From CALSMU01 sp965230225 (GTDB lineage: Bacteria > Bacteroidota > Bacteroidia > Flavobacteriales_D > Parvicellaceae): a stretch of 64,000 bases of DNA. Each line of letters opens with the position of its first letter. The first letter of the stretch is position 1. The position numbers were made by a program, and so were the translations under genes. Shown one piece after another: positions 9,761 to 19,037 of the stretch. The notes beneath the pieces are model-generated. The model searched no databases. It saw only the letters and a list, made by a program, of their open reading frames with translations, and was not told the origin of the DNA. Location: contig CBDDKM010000008.1 in NCBI GenBank assembly GCA_965230225.1, forward strand, positions 1 through 64,000. Direction: 5' to 3'.

Positions 9761-12700
9761 CTATCTGATTCGTATCCGGGTAAAAGTTACCTTGCAGATA
9801 ACTCTAATTTGCTCATAATAAGCATTGGACAGTTCCATCTGAACAAATGGGGAGACCAGTTTTCTGAGGTGATTAGAAATCTCCAGCAGCATTTCTGAGG
9901 ACACTCTTGGACACAGTTTACTTTGAGCCTGATGAATATCCGGAATTACTGTAATTCTTACAGAACCCGGAACTATGCTGTGAGGAATTTCACGATAATC
10001 ATCTGTTAGGGTGTGATTTGCCGTAAAGCACTTCACCTTGTGAATTAGTGGAAATTGTTCAAGAATAATTTCTTCATAATCCAGGCTGGTAATGGCCCTG
10101 TTTTTATGCCTCAATCTTTCGCTTAGTCGCTGATAAAATTGAATTTCATCTTCGGCTTCTCTGCCCAAAAAGCTTTTTACCGGCTGATGTACTTCTGCTA
10201 TTTTAGGAAGCTTCTCTTTAACCTGAACAATGGTTTCTGCAGGAAGGGGCTCTCCTAAATGAACAGCAGTCGCCTCACCGTTCCATTCCAACTCTACCCC
10301 ATTTTCGTAAAGCGCTTTAACTCTACCTAAGCCCAACGTTCCATGTTTCACTACTCCTTTTACCCAAAGGTAATCTGAAGGTAAAATGGTGTTCCCGGAA
10401 TCAATTTTGGCAGGAATTTTCAAGCCCATTATCCCTGTATTCATGAATCCGTTGGTGGAGTCGTTCATTACCCCATTTGCTCCAAATGGATACCAGAGGT
10501 TATTCTCCAAATAATACCATTGCACCTCCGGCACTTCCATGTCTTCCTGCCCCGAAACATCTCCATCCATAACAAACAGTAGCGATAGCTCACCTCTTAA
10601 AGGGTATTTATCTAATCCTAAATACAGACTGGATTCACCAGATTCTGTATAGGTAAATGGAATGGACTGATTGGAGGATTTAAATGTTTTCTTTTCGTAT
10701 CCGAACGGGGTTAAGTGGTAGTACTCTACTTCTTCTTTACCTGGGTTAGAAGTTCTTTCGGACTGTGCTGTAGCTACAGCCGAATAAGACATTTCTACTC
10801 CATCTATTACCGGAGCGAATGGCTGATTAGGTTGCTCTATGGTTTTTTCCTTCTTCTTTTTGGTGGAATTCTTCAACACCGTTTCTGAGAGAACTTTGGT
10901 GTATGTTTCGTGCCCAAAAGCAAAGTCTGGGCAGTTAAGTTCGAATTTCAGAAATCCATTAAGGCTGTTTTGATCGTGAATAAACGGATCTGACATAATA
11001 GCGGGTTCTTGCCCCATTGCCTTCATGTTTAAAGATATTTCCAAGCCGTTTTGATACTGATCTGCCAGTACGGCTTCTTGTTCTTCTGCATTGCTGAATA
11101 ATGACTGAGAATATTCTGTGTATTGATTCCAAATTCCGTCTTGCAACAGGGAAGCTGACAACTGATACTGCTTCGTTTTCACCTCATCAACGGAGGCTTC
11201 TAATTTGGGATTGAAGTACTGTTTATAGTACTCTTCCATTCCTCCCTCTACTATTGGCAAGGAATAATAACTAAAGTTTAGTTTTAGCTCGTTTATTTGT
11301 TTTGTGAAAGCTTCTTTGTGCCCAAATATGAAGAACGAATTGTTTTTAGGAATAGGACCAAACCACTCAAATGGGCTGTTGGCGTTTAATCCTCCATAGT
11401 TGTTTGACAGTACAAAATCCTTTAATTGTTCGGACTTCGTATTAATTTGAATGTTCTTTAGCTTCAACTCTTCTACCACAGAGTACATATAAAGGGAACA
11501 CTCGTGTTTTAAGAGCACTTCTACAAATGGCAGCGATAATTCCGGGTAATTACCATCTAATGGCTTTAAAACGCCTTTAAATGGCTCTTCATTAACCCCT
11601 AGCTCAAAGTCTATGATCCATCTGCACGTGGATTGGTCCATTCTAAAACCATAAGCAGGAATTGACTTCAATCCTTTTTCGGTGGATATACTAAGCAGGA
11701 AGGCTGTGGTAAAGGCCTTGTTAATGGTTAATGGAATGGGTTCTTCGTTTTTTTCTGCTACTTCGTTGAGTATGGAACAGCTTCGATCAAACCCTTCTTT
11801 TTCGAATTCGAAAGTGATTTCAATTTTTCGCTTTCCGGTGCTCAGGTTAAGTACAGAGGATGCTACGATTAACCCTAACCTACTTTCGTTTAAGGTTTTT
11901 TCTTCATTGATCTTTCTAAATTGTTCTTCACCAAACAATGGTCTTCCCGGAAATTCGAAATGCCCCTTCTTTGGTCTATCCAACTCTGCAGAGTATACAT
12001 CGGTAACGTAATTGGTTCCCGGTTGCTGATGATAACGATTATCAACAGTTTTATACAGGGTACAAATTTTAGCCACTTTAGTACTGGTAAGGCTGGTGGA
12101 CTTCAATTGCTCGTAAATAAGCTCCTCTCCTTTGGTGTTTTTACCGGCATCAAACGGAGTTCCTTTTTCGAGGTAAAAGTTCTCTACTCCATCGTTAAGG
12201 GTTAGGTTGCAGTATACTTTATCGGATTGAAAGCTTCTTTCCCCTTGCTTTAATACCTCTCGGTAATAATGATCCAAATGCTTTTTAGGCAACTGATTCT
12301 GAATATCCTTTACGTATTCGAACAGCTCAAGGAAAGTCATATACAAGGCAATGTGCGGCTTGTTATTCTTCATTTCCTTCATCATCACCTCCAACATTTG
12401 TTTGGACTTTTGAATGATGTGATGCACCGTAAAAAAGAATGAGTGATAAATCTCTTTTACTTGTTCTACATCTGCCGTAGACATCTCTCTAAAAGCGGTT
12501 TCCACCTGCGAAAAATCACATCCCCAATCCTTTTCAAACCTTGTAAACCGGTTGCTAACGGCTTGCTCCCACGAAAGGGACAATGAGTAACCATAAAGAT
12601 TTTGAAGTTCGTGTTTTAACTCGCTTTTAATGGCGTTTCCAATATCAAATATCAGGTCCGAGGTAAACGCATCTCTATCCAAATGTTTTCGGATATAGTC

Positions 12701-13087
12701 CAATGCTTCTGCCATGCTTAGAATAACCGAAACCATTTCATTGAGGTGCAACACCTTCAGGTCCTGTTCGGTAGCAGAAAAGGCCTTATCGAGGGTTAAG
12801 TGAACAAACTCCTCGATCTCGTTTATTTCAAAATTGGAGATGGTAATGAGGACGATCAGATTGTCTCTATTAAAAAACTCTCCCCAGTTACCATAGTCGG
12901 TATCTTCGTAATCGAGGTGTTCTTTGGTAATGAAATTAACCAATTCGGCATATTGTTGAACAAACTGCAACATATCCGGAATGGTTCGTTCATCAATCTG
13001 AACAAAATCCGTAGCCAACTCCCCCTTTCGTCTTTCGCGCCTACTGGTTCCGTTAAAAATGTCGTATGTCTTATTTGGCTCAAACAC
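9761..13087 (-). CDS. Large baseplate protein (Afp11/gp6-like), C-terminus displaced by a frameshift
   Basis: The 1108 residues visible in this frame form a large eCIS baseplate wedge protein. It lies directly after the gp25-like gene (7-nt gap), the conserved place for Afp11. Near the C-terminus a YQRLSERLRHKNRAITSLDY segment matches the baseplate-J family core. The frame ends in an abrupt TRIRIR tail where homologues would continue with a helix and FLxPW. That continuation is present in the +1 frame downstream. So the ORF is probably truncated by a one-base difference near 9775-9785, by true mutation, sequencing error or recoding. If real, the baseplate could be defective. Confidence 0.85.
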   Translation of the reverse strand: MFEPNKTYDIFNGTSRRERRKGELATDFVQIDERTIPDMLQFVQQYAELVNFITKEHLDYEDTDYGNWGEFFNRDNLIVLITISNFEINEIEEFVHLTLDKAFSATEQDLKVLHLNEMVSVILSMAEALDYIRKHLDRDAFTSDLIFDIGNAIKSELKHELQNLYGYSLSLSWEQAVSNRFTRFEKDWGCDFSQVETAFREMSTADVEQVKEIYHSFFFTVHHIIQKSKQMLEVMMKEMKNNKPHIALYMTFLELFEYVKDIQNQLPKKHLDHYYREVLKQGERSFQSDKVYCNLTLNDGVENFYLEKGTPFDAGKNTKGEELIYEQLKSTSLTSTKVAKICTLYKTVDNRYHQQPGTNYVTDVYSAELDRPKKGHFEFPGRPLFGEEQFRKINEEKTLNESRLGLIVASSVLNLSTGKRKIEITFEFEKEGFDRSCSILNEVAEKNEEPIPLTINKAFTTAFLLSISTEKGLKSIPAYGFRMDQSTCRWIIDFELGVNEEPFKGVLKPLDGNYPELSLPFVEVLLKHECSLYMYSVVEELKLKNIQINTKSEQLKDFVLSNNYGGLNANSPFEWFGPIPKNNSFFIFGHKEAFTKQINELKLNFSYYSLPIVEGGMEEYYKQYFNPKLEASVDEVKTKQYQLSASLLQDGIWNQYTEYSQSLFSNAEEQEAVLADQYQNGLEISLNMKAMGQEPAIMSDPFIHDQNSLNGFLKFELNCPDFAFGHETYTKVLSETVLKNSTKKKKEKTIEQPNQPFAPVIDGVEMSYSAVATAQSERTSNPGKEEVEYYHLTPFGYEKKTFKSSNQSIPFTYTESGESSLYLGLDKYPLRGELSLLFVMDGDVSGQEDMEVPEVQWYYLENNLWYPFGANGVMNDSTNGFMNTGIMGLKIPAKIDSGNTILPSDYLWVKGVVKHGTLGLGRVKALYENGVELEWNGEATAVHLGEPLPAETIVQVKEKLPKIAEVHQPVKSFLGREAEDEIQFYQRLSERLRHKNRAITSLDYEEIILEQFPLIHKVKCFTANHTLTDDYREIPHSIVPGSVRITVIPDIHQAQSKLCPRVSSEMLLEISNHLRKLVSPFVQMELSNAYYEQIRVICKVTFTRIRIR

Positions 13088-13094
13088 GCTTTAC

Positions 13095-13511
13095 CTAAAT
13101 ACTCGATATATTATTTCCCTCCAGAATATAAAATGGATACACCATATTGTGCCTGGAGTTGGTTTGTCTAATTCTGTAGGCTACTGTAATGTACAATACA
13201 CCTTGTTCATCTTCGAATTCAATGCTTATTTGTTCCACATCGATTCTGGCTTCGAACCTTAGTATAGCATCGGAAATAACCTCTTTAATGTGACTAAAAA
13301 GAGATTCTGATATTTCCTGATACATGAACTGGTTCAGGTTGCACCCAAATTCAGGCTGCATTACTCGTTCACCGGGGTGAGTGGATAAAAGAATCTTCAA
13401 ACTTTGGGCAATATCCTCCTCCTTACTAACCATCACTACTTCACGGTTAATTTGATCAAAAGCCGGTGGAAAGCTCCATCCTATCCCTAGAAATGAATTT
13501 TCTTCACTCAT
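13095..13511 (-). CDS. gp25-like baseplate wedge protein (Afp9-like)
   Basis: This 138-residue protein opens with the family pattern FLGIGWSFPPAF (residues 7-18) and continues with the GPW/gp25 core, including HPGERVMQPEFGCNL (about 51-65). Family knowledge: T4 gp25-like lysozyme-fold proteins that nucleate sheath assembly on the baseplate, without enzymatic activity. It begins 1 nt after the PAAR stop and ends 7 nt before the large baseplate gene, so coupling is expected. Length is normal for the family. Confidence 0.95.
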   Translation of the reverse strand: MSEENSFLGIGWSFPPAFDQINREVVMVSKEEDIAQSLKILLSTHPGERVMQPEFGCNLNQFMYQEISESLFSHIKEVISDAILRFEARIDVEQISIEFEDEQGVLYITVAYRIRQTNSRHNMVYPFYILEGNNISSI

Positions 13512-13512
13512 A

Positions 13513-13812
13513 TTACCCTCCTATCATAACAGTTGGACACCCAAGCACTATTGATCCTCCGTGCGCTGTTGAATCTCCCATTCTTGCTGCCGGCATTCCC
13601 CCTATCATAACGGTAGCCGATCCTTTTGCCACTGTATCTGGTGGACCTACACATGTTAGCATATCTCCAACCACCGAAGCTGGCATTCCTCCTATCAATA
13701 CTGTAGGAATACCCGGACCAGTAATTGGCCCTCCCACATGTGGTATCGGTGGCACCCCCGGTGTTTGCATCGGGCAAGTATGCATATCTGTTAATCTTGC
13801 TGCTAAAGGCAT
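13513..13812 (-). CDS. PAAR-like spike tip protein
   Basis: The 99-residue Gly/Pro-rich protein contains repeated PAAR-type strands (GIPTVLIGGMPASVVGD and GSATVMIGGMPAARMGD), an N-terminal LAARLTDMHTCP and a final HGG motif. PAAR proteins form the sharp cone on the trimeric spike and can carry effectors. This one is a bare PAAR domain without a C-terminal toxin extension. It sits immediately after the Vgr-like spike gene (7-nt gap) and before the gp25-like gene, the conserved order. Confidence 0.95.
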   Translation of the reverse strand: MPLAARLTDMHTCPMQTPGVPPIPHVGGPITGPGIPTVLIGGMPASVVGDMLTCVGPPDTVAKGSATVMIGGMPAARMGDSTAHGGSIVLGCPTVMIGG

Positions 13813-13819
13813 AATCTTA

Positions 13820-15679
13820 TTAGTTTATCATTACCATCGCCCCCTTAACCGTGGTGTTTCCTCCTGCTGAAAACTCAGCCGAGGCACTACCTTTTGCTGT
13901 GAGCGATGTATCTGCTGTTATACTTACTTCTAATCCCTTTATAGTGGCATTAGAAGTTGCTGTCATTTCGACATTGGAAGTTGCACTTCCATTAATATTT
14001 TGAGCTGCCACCAACTTTACATCAGAGGCACTATTAATTTCAATTCCACTGGAGGACATCACTATTTTGTTTCCATTCTTGTCCTCAATGCTAATCCCAT
14101 CGGTCCCCATCACCATTTTATTTTCATTTTGATCCTGAATCGTAATCCCTTGATTTTTATCATCTAGCACCACCTTATTAGGACCAGGGGTGGTAATGGT
14201 GATCACCTTGTTTTCATCATCAAACTCTACTTTATTCTGAGCCTTGGTGATGAACATTTTTTTATAATTATCGGCTGTTAGAGCCAAATCGGTTCCTTCT
14301 GTATCGGAACCAGGTTTAAGTTTACTGCTATAAAGCGAACCTAGCACAACTGGGAACCTTGGATCAGCATTTAAAAACCCTACCACCACTTCGTCATCCA
14401 CCTCCGGTATGAAGAAAGTTCCTGCACCGCTAGTAGCATAAAAGTTGGACAATCTCGCCCAAACCCCATTGCTATCATCCTGCATCATTGGCAGTTTTAC
14501 CTGAATTCTAAATTCGCTATCTGGATCTTCATCCAGTTTCATTACTTTACCAATCATCAATCCTGATATTCCCGGTAAAAGCCCTGAGGCATCAGGTGAT
14601 TGAATATCTCTTTTCTCAGTATGCCATGAATCTGAAATTCCCATGTGCACTGTTGTGATCCAATTTCCATCGGTTACTTCGTGCTCAACACCCGAGATAT
14701 AGGCGCTTCCATTAAATCGATCTCCTACTCCGGCAAATTCAATTACGCAACCCGGTATGGCTTTGGATGATCCTTGAAAAGTGGCAGATCCGGTAATTTT
14801 ATTCAACCATGATCTTTGCAATTGAGAATCTGCCCAGGCCTTTAGTGTATCAGAATCAATCTTAGCCACACTCTGTAAACCATAACTGGATACGCCTAAC
14901 ACGTCTGCCAATGTAGAAGAAGTAATGTTACCCTGCGAGTTTACCGTAGGGTTGGAACCATCATTTTGAACAATAGCCTGTGTTGACTCATCCCATGAAG
15001 TTCCCTGAGCTGCAGACAATTGACTATCAGAATTCAATTCAGCATCAAATCTCAACAAATCAGCTCCATACGTAACTGTTAGTACTGCTGACTCACTTAC
15101 CTGTGGTGCATTGGTGGTTACTTTCCCACCATCTACAATTACCACCTGACCATTTAACTCTGCTCTGGAAAGCATGAAATCCCAGTCGGAGCAGTAATGC
15201 TGCACTACCATTGGGTGGGTTACCGTTGTTGCAGTAGCATCTGCTGTTAAACCAGCATCAGAAACTAGTGAACTGATGATATCAGAATCTAATTTCTCTT
15301 TGAAGTAGGCATTTTTTCTACCTACTGTCATTTTAAGAGCTTTATCCTTCACCACAATTTCCATTTGTGGCTCTCCAAACTCAGTAAAGGAAACTCCATG
15401 TTTAACAATGATTCCTTTAAACACTGATTCGTTGGTGGATTTATACCCCAATTTCACCTCAATTTCCACCCCCGGCTTTAAGTCATCAGAGTCAGAGATA
15501 ACAAACTTTTGCGTGGCAGGATTACCATCAAAAAACACAATTCTAGCTGTTGGAATTTTATTCAACTCTTTCTTTACATGAATTGATTTAACTTGATATG
15601 AATCAGCTATTTTTGATCCAGCAGCAGTTATCTCAAATGAAACAACTCCTACATCATCTGTTATGGGTGAATCCGCCAT
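13820..15679 (-). CDS. Vgr-like spike protein (Afp8-like)
   Basis: The 619-residue protein has an N-terminal gp27-like hub part (about 1-360), an OB-fold-like segment with MQDDSNGVWARL and FIPEVDDEVVVGF (about 395-440), and a C-terminal beta-helix of short repeats such as KVVLDDKNQGI and KMVMGTDGI (about 475-619). This is the architecture of Vgr/gp5-type spikes. It should form the trimeric needle under the tube and carry the PAAR tip. No extra effector domain follows the beta-helix. It begins 4 nt after the LysM-protein stop. Confidence 0.95.
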   Translation of the reverse strand: MADSPITDDVGVVSFEITAAGSKIADSYQVKSIHVKKELNKIPTARIVFFDGNPATQKFVISDSDDLKPGVEIEVKLGYKSTNESVFKGIIVKHGVSFTEFGEPQMEIVVKDKALKMTVGRKNAYFKEKLDSDIISSLVSDAGLTADATATTVTHPMVVQHYCSDWDFMLSRAELNGQVVIVDGGKVTTNAPQVSESAVLTVTYGADLLRFDAELNSDSQLSAAQGTSWDESTQAIVQNDGSNPTVNSQGNITSSTLADVLGVSSYGLQSVAKIDSDTLKAWADSQLQRSWLNKITGSATFQGSSKAIPGCVIEFAGVGDRFNGSAYISGVEHEVTDGNWITTVHMGISDSWHTEKRDIQSPDASGLLPGISGLMIGKVMKLDEDPDSEFRIQVKLPMMQDDSNGVWARLSNFYATSGAGTFFIPEVDDEVVVGFLNADPRFPVVLGSLYSSKLKPGSDTEGTDLALTADNYKKMFITKAQNKVEFDDENKVITITTPGPNKVVLDDKNQGITIQDQNENKMVMGTDGISIEDKNGNKIVMSSSGIEINSASDVKLVAAQNINGSATSNVEMTATSNATIKGLEVSITADTSLTAKGSASAEFSAGGNTTVKGAMVMIN

Positions 15680-15683
15680 AGTT

Positions 15684-16352
15684 TTAATTAACCGGAGGAA
15701 AGATCAATTTACTCCCCACCTTTAAATTTCTAATGTTTACCAAATTGTTGATTTCAGCAACTTGCAAGTAGTACTTACTATCCTTGTAAATCTTATTGCA
15801 CAAATACGGTAAACTATCTCCTTCTTTTACTGTAACAATGTGTGTTAAATCAGGCGAACTTCTGTTGGCTATTTGAGTCTCCTTCTCTGGATCCACATAT
15901 CCTTTAAAAGAAACTGTTACCTTGGCTCTAAGTGGCGCTCCACTTGGCTTAAACATCTGATAGTCGATCTTTAAACTCTCCAATCGGGACTTAAAAATAA
16001 AAGTTCCCCATTTGAGCATTACAAAGTTAGGCTCGTGAGTATCTCCGTTATAGGTATAAACAGCATCTTTAAAGGCAGTTAGCATCGTATCGATGTCCTT
16101 TCCTTCATTTTCGCTGTTCTTTTTCACCGCTCCTGTATCATCCAACATAAAGTCAAAAGACACTTTCTCGGGCCCTACCGTTTTAAACTTGGTAGTGGTT
16201 GCTGCTTTCCCCGGCGACTCCTCTTCGCTGTAGTTTAGGGTAAACGAATGATCATACTTGGATGGGTTTATCATTACGGTAAACGCATCTCCTTTTTGAG
16301 TACTGAACTTATTGTCAGAATACCCCGTTATGGTCATTTTCGTTAAAGCCAT
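15684..16352 (-). CDS. LysM-domain baseplate hub protein (Afp7-like)
   Basis: The 222-residue protein has an N-terminal tube-adaptor-like domain and a C-terminal LysM module (about residues 172-220; THIVTVKEGDSLPYLCNKIY and GSKLIFPP). In phages and eCIS such gp53/Afp7-type proteins link spike hub and baseplate, and the LysM is structural rather than a secreted hydrolase domain. It starts 1 nt after the DUF5908 stop and ends 4 nt before the Vgr gene. No signal peptide is present. Confidence 0.93.
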   Translation of the reverse strand: MALTKMTITGYSDNKFSTQKGDAFTVMINPSKYDHSFTLNYSEEESPGKAATTTKFKTVGPEKVSFDFMLDDTGAVKKNSENEGKDIDTMLTAFKDAVYTYNGDTHEPNFVMLKWGTFIFKSRLESLKIDYQMFKPSGAPLRAKVTVSFKGYVDPEKETQIANRSSPDLTHIVTVKEGDSLPYLCNKIYKDSKYYLQVAEINNLVNIRNLKVGSKLIFPPVN

Positions 16353-16353
16353 C

Positions 16354-16524
16354 TTAGCGTTCGTTTATTTCCCTTACTTTCTGATTCACATAGGACTTAC
16401 ACTCTTCCAGAATTCTTTTTTTCATTTGATCCATGGCTGCTTTATCCACTTTCCCTCCTTCGGAAGCAGACTTTTCTCCATCAATATTGGTTCTAATGAC
16501 TAATTCTCTAATTTCAACTGGCAT
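16354..16524 (-). CDS. Small DUF5908-type eCIS protein
   Basis: A 56-residue protein begins MPVEIRELVIRT and ends in a charged helix. Its N-terminus matches the DUF5908 family, which occurs in Bacteroidota eCIS loci between the tube and LysM genes. Its function is unknown; the position suggests a small baseplate or assembly factor. Start ATG 16524 overlaps the end of the preceding tube gene by 11 bp, and the stop is 1 nt before the LysM gene. The gap it fills would otherwise be the only empty stretch in the core operon. Confidence 0.85.
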   Translation of the reverse strand: MPVEIRELVIRTNIDGEKSASEGGKVDKAAMDQMKKRILEECKSYVNQKVREINER

Positions 16525-16981
16525 AAGTTTTAGTATAAAAAGTATAGGTAAACTCCATTGTTTCTACGAGTACTTCGCTTTTTGAAGACTCTAATTCTGA
16601 CACCTGATATTTTACTGGCCTGGCATCGTTAAACGTCCAGGTAATTAAGGGAGAACCTTTATCATTAAAGAGCTTCACTATGATATTCTTTAACTCAATA
16701 GCAGAGGAATAATCGGAATTGATGGTATCCTCCACCCAGGTCATTAACCCCTTTTTACTCGACAAAACCCCGCGCTTAAGCACAAGGTTCGATGCATTTA
16801 ACTGAGTGGGGAGTTCAACTGTATAGTTGACTCCCCCTTCTGTTAATTTTTCTGATCCCAGTTCTACCGACAGACCTGATACTTCTTTGAAGCTATTGTC
16901 TGCAGTATCAGTAACTCCTGCTACTTCGACTTTAAAATAAAAGCCAACCGCAGGATACCAGGTTTCACCAGATGTTCCCAT
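16514..16981 (-). CDS. Inner tube protein 2 (Afp5/Afp1-like, gp19 family)
   Basis: The 155-residue protein has the conserved phage T4 gp19/Afp tube features: an N-terminal GFYFKVEVAG strand, FKEVSGLSVELG (about 32-43), then VLKRGVL and a C-terminal MEFTYTFYTK strand. It is the second of two tandem tube genes. By analogy with Afp1/Afp5, one builds the bulk tube and the other its baseplate-proximal initiator; order suggests this is the initiator. It starts 6 nt after the upstream tube gene. Confidence 0.93.
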   Translation of the reverse strand: MGTSGETWYPAVGFYFKVEVAGVTDTADNSFKEVSGLSVELGSEKLTEGGVNYTVELPTQLNASNLVLKRGVLSSKKGLMTWVEDTINSDYSSAIELKNIIVKLFNDKGSPLITWTFNDARPVKYQVSELESSKSEVLVETMEFTYTFYTKTYAS

Positions 16982-16987
16982 ATATTA

Positions 16988-17446
16988 TCAGGAAGTTGAA
17001 ATAGTAATTCCTTCGTGTACGATTTCGATCGACTCGATTGCTACTTCGTTTGCATCTGATTTTAAATCAGTACCAGTAATTTTTGTTGGCCAGCAGTTAG
17101 CTAACGTCCACGTCATTTGTGGAGCACCAGTTTCGTCGCAAAGGTTTACAACAACCGGAACTCTTTTAATCGTGTTCATCTTAATTTGACTGTACCAATC
17201 CCAGAATTTATTATCTCCGGTAAACACACCTTTTTTCATGGTGATGTTACCAAATTTTGCAATCCCAGGCATTTTAATAGTAGAAAATACCGGACTATCT
17301 CCGTGTCTGTATTCTATAATTTGTGTTTCTGTTTCTAGGCCAGTTACCTCCTGGAACGACATATCGTTTCCATCCCATGTCACTTTAAAGTGAAACTTCG
17401 GCATTGGCCATACGGTGCCCGATTGAGCTGATCCATCATCTGCCAT
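16988..17446 (-). CDS. Inner tube protein 1 (Afp1-like, gp19 family)
   Basis: The 152-residue protein shares the tube fold with its neighbour: KFHFKVTWDG, FQEVTGLETETQIIEYRHGD (about 31-50), TMKKGVF and a late IESIEIVHEG strand. It is likely the major tube subunit, stacked as hexameric rings inside the sheath. It lies 31 nt after the sheath gene, the conserved sheath-tube pairing. Confidence 0.94.
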   Translation of the reverse strand: MADDGSAQSGTVWPMPKFHFKVTWDGNDMSFQEVTGLETETQIIEYRHGDSPVFSTIKMPGIAKFGNITMKKGVFTGDNKFWDWYSQIKMNTIKRVPVVVNLCDETGAPQMTWTLANCWPTKITGTDLKSDANEVAIESIEIVHEGITISTS

Positions 17447-17477
17447 AACTTATATTTTTTATGTGATAATTATCGAT

Positions 17478-19007
17478 TTATGATTTTTGCATTTGTTGTT
17501 GGAAAGTAATCTCAATGAACTCCGCAGGTCTAGAAATAGCAACCAATACAGTAATTCTTAAGATTCCTTCAAGTATATCGTCGGCTGTCATTGTACTTCC
17601 AAGACCAACACTTACAGAGTAAGCATCTTCCGGTGAAGCACCAACCAAAGCTCCTTTTTTCCATTGGTTATAAAGGAAGCTATCGATCATACTTTTCATG
17701 GTAGTCCATGTATTAGCATCGTTTGGCTCAAATACATAAGCTTTAGAAGCTGCTTTTATGGACTGCTCCAACATAATCATGGTTCTACGAACGTTGATGT
17801 ATCTCCAGTCTTTGCTGTTTCCATCTAACGTACGAGCACCCCATACCAATACTCCTTCTCCGATAAACGGACGAATAGCATTTACAGACTTTCCGTATAG
17901 CGTTACGTTTAAGTCTTCTTGCTCATCGTGACTGATGTTTACCGTTGGGCTGGTAACAGAGTTAAGAGAGACGTTTGCAGGTGCTTTCCAAACTCCTCTG
18001 GCGTTATCTACCAAGGTGTAGATACCTGCCATAGCAGCAGCTGGCGGCAACAAATTTAACTGCCCCTTAATGTCCATTAAAATGTTGTTGTAGGTAGGGC
18101 TAATAACGATTAACGTTTTGTTGATTTCTTCAACAGCCGGTCCATCGTACCCTTCGTTATTGATGTTTGGCAACTGAGCTAACAACTCTCTTAATTCTGT
18201 TGTTTTAACCGGCTCATCTTCTGCTGCTTCTTCTGGCACGTGTAATTCGGACATGATTAGTCCTTTTAATACCTCAAGGCTTTCGTTAGTAAGGTTTGAT
18301 AACCCTAACTCCGAATCCCCAACAATTGTAGTGTTCAACCACGGATAGTATGCCATACCGTAGCTTAGAGAGTTTACTCCTAAAGCATTTCTAAAGTTGT
18401 CGATTACATCTCCATCTGGATGATTACGTTGTTTATACCCATCGTAAACGTCCAAAACTCCCACTCTGCTCATCATTTTCCCACAGTGTTTTAACACTGC
18501 TTGTTGAAGAGCGATACAGTCTTCGTTTTTCAAGCGAACTGCCTCTGGGATTACGATCATTGTAGGCTCTTCCTCTTTTAATAGCGGAGGAATACCGTTA
18601 TCCATCAATTTTGCATTTTCGATGGTATCTTCATAGTTCCCTACAGAGATAATATAGCAAGGTCCTCCTCCATTCTGGAAGAACAAACGCATACTATTGT
18701 ACAAGTTATATTGCTCTCCTGAAGCAGAAAGCGAGTAAGACTTGTCGTTAACCTGAAAATCAGGCTCTTGCCCTTCTTCAGCTCCTTCTGCCAGTACATA
18801 CTGGTAAGTAGGAGCACCTCCGAAAAATTGCTTATACTCCCCTATGGAAGTAATTCTGGTTGGCTTGTTCAGCAACGACTTCCCTCCATTATCTGCTCTT
18901 TGGGTGTAGCCAATAAAAGCGGGGACAGCGGTAGCAACTTCAACCACACCATTTCCAAAAGCGTCTTTCTCAACGATATAAACGCCTGGTGTTTTCATTT
19001 GTGCCAT
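17478..19007 (-). CDS. Contractile sheath protein (Afp2/3-like)
   Basis: The 509-residue protein starts with the sheath signature KTPGVYIVEKDAF. It has VPAFIGYT near residue 30 and the conserved C-terminal half GVWKAPANV, LVWGARTL, WRYINVRRTMIMLEQSI and the terminal SRPAEFIEITFQQQM. These strands interlock neighbouring sheath subunits. Only one sheath gene is present, whereas Afp/PVC loci carry two or three, so this system uses a single sheath type. It lies 30 nt after the unknown 339-residue gene. Confidence 0.97.
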   Translation of the reverse strand: MAQMKTPGVYIVEKDAFGNGVVEVATAVPAFIGYTQRADNGGKSLLNKPTRITSIGEYKQFFGGAPTYQYVLAEGAEEGQEPDFQVNDKSYSLSASGEQYNLYNSMRLFFQNGGGPCYIISVGNYEDTIENAKLMDNGIPPLLKEEEPTMIVIPEAVRLKNEDCIALQQAVLKHCGKMMSRVGVLDVYDGYKQRNHPDGDVIDNFRNALGVNSLSYGMAYYPWLNTTIVGDSELGLSNLTNESLEVLKGLIMSELHVPEEAAEDEPVKTTELRELLAQLPNINNEGYDGPAVEEINKTLIVISPTYNNILMDIKGQLNLLPPAAAMAGIYTLVDNARGVWKAPANVSLNSVTSPTVNISHDEQEDLNVTLYGKSVNAIRPFIGEGVLVWGARTLDGNSKDWRYINVRRTMIMLEQSIKAASKAYVFEPNDANTWTTMKSMIDSFLYNQWKKGALVGASPEDAYSVSVGLGSTMTADDILEGILRITVLVAISRPAEFIEITFQQQMQKS

Positions 19008-19037
19008 ACAATTGTTTATTTATTTAACATTCAAAAT

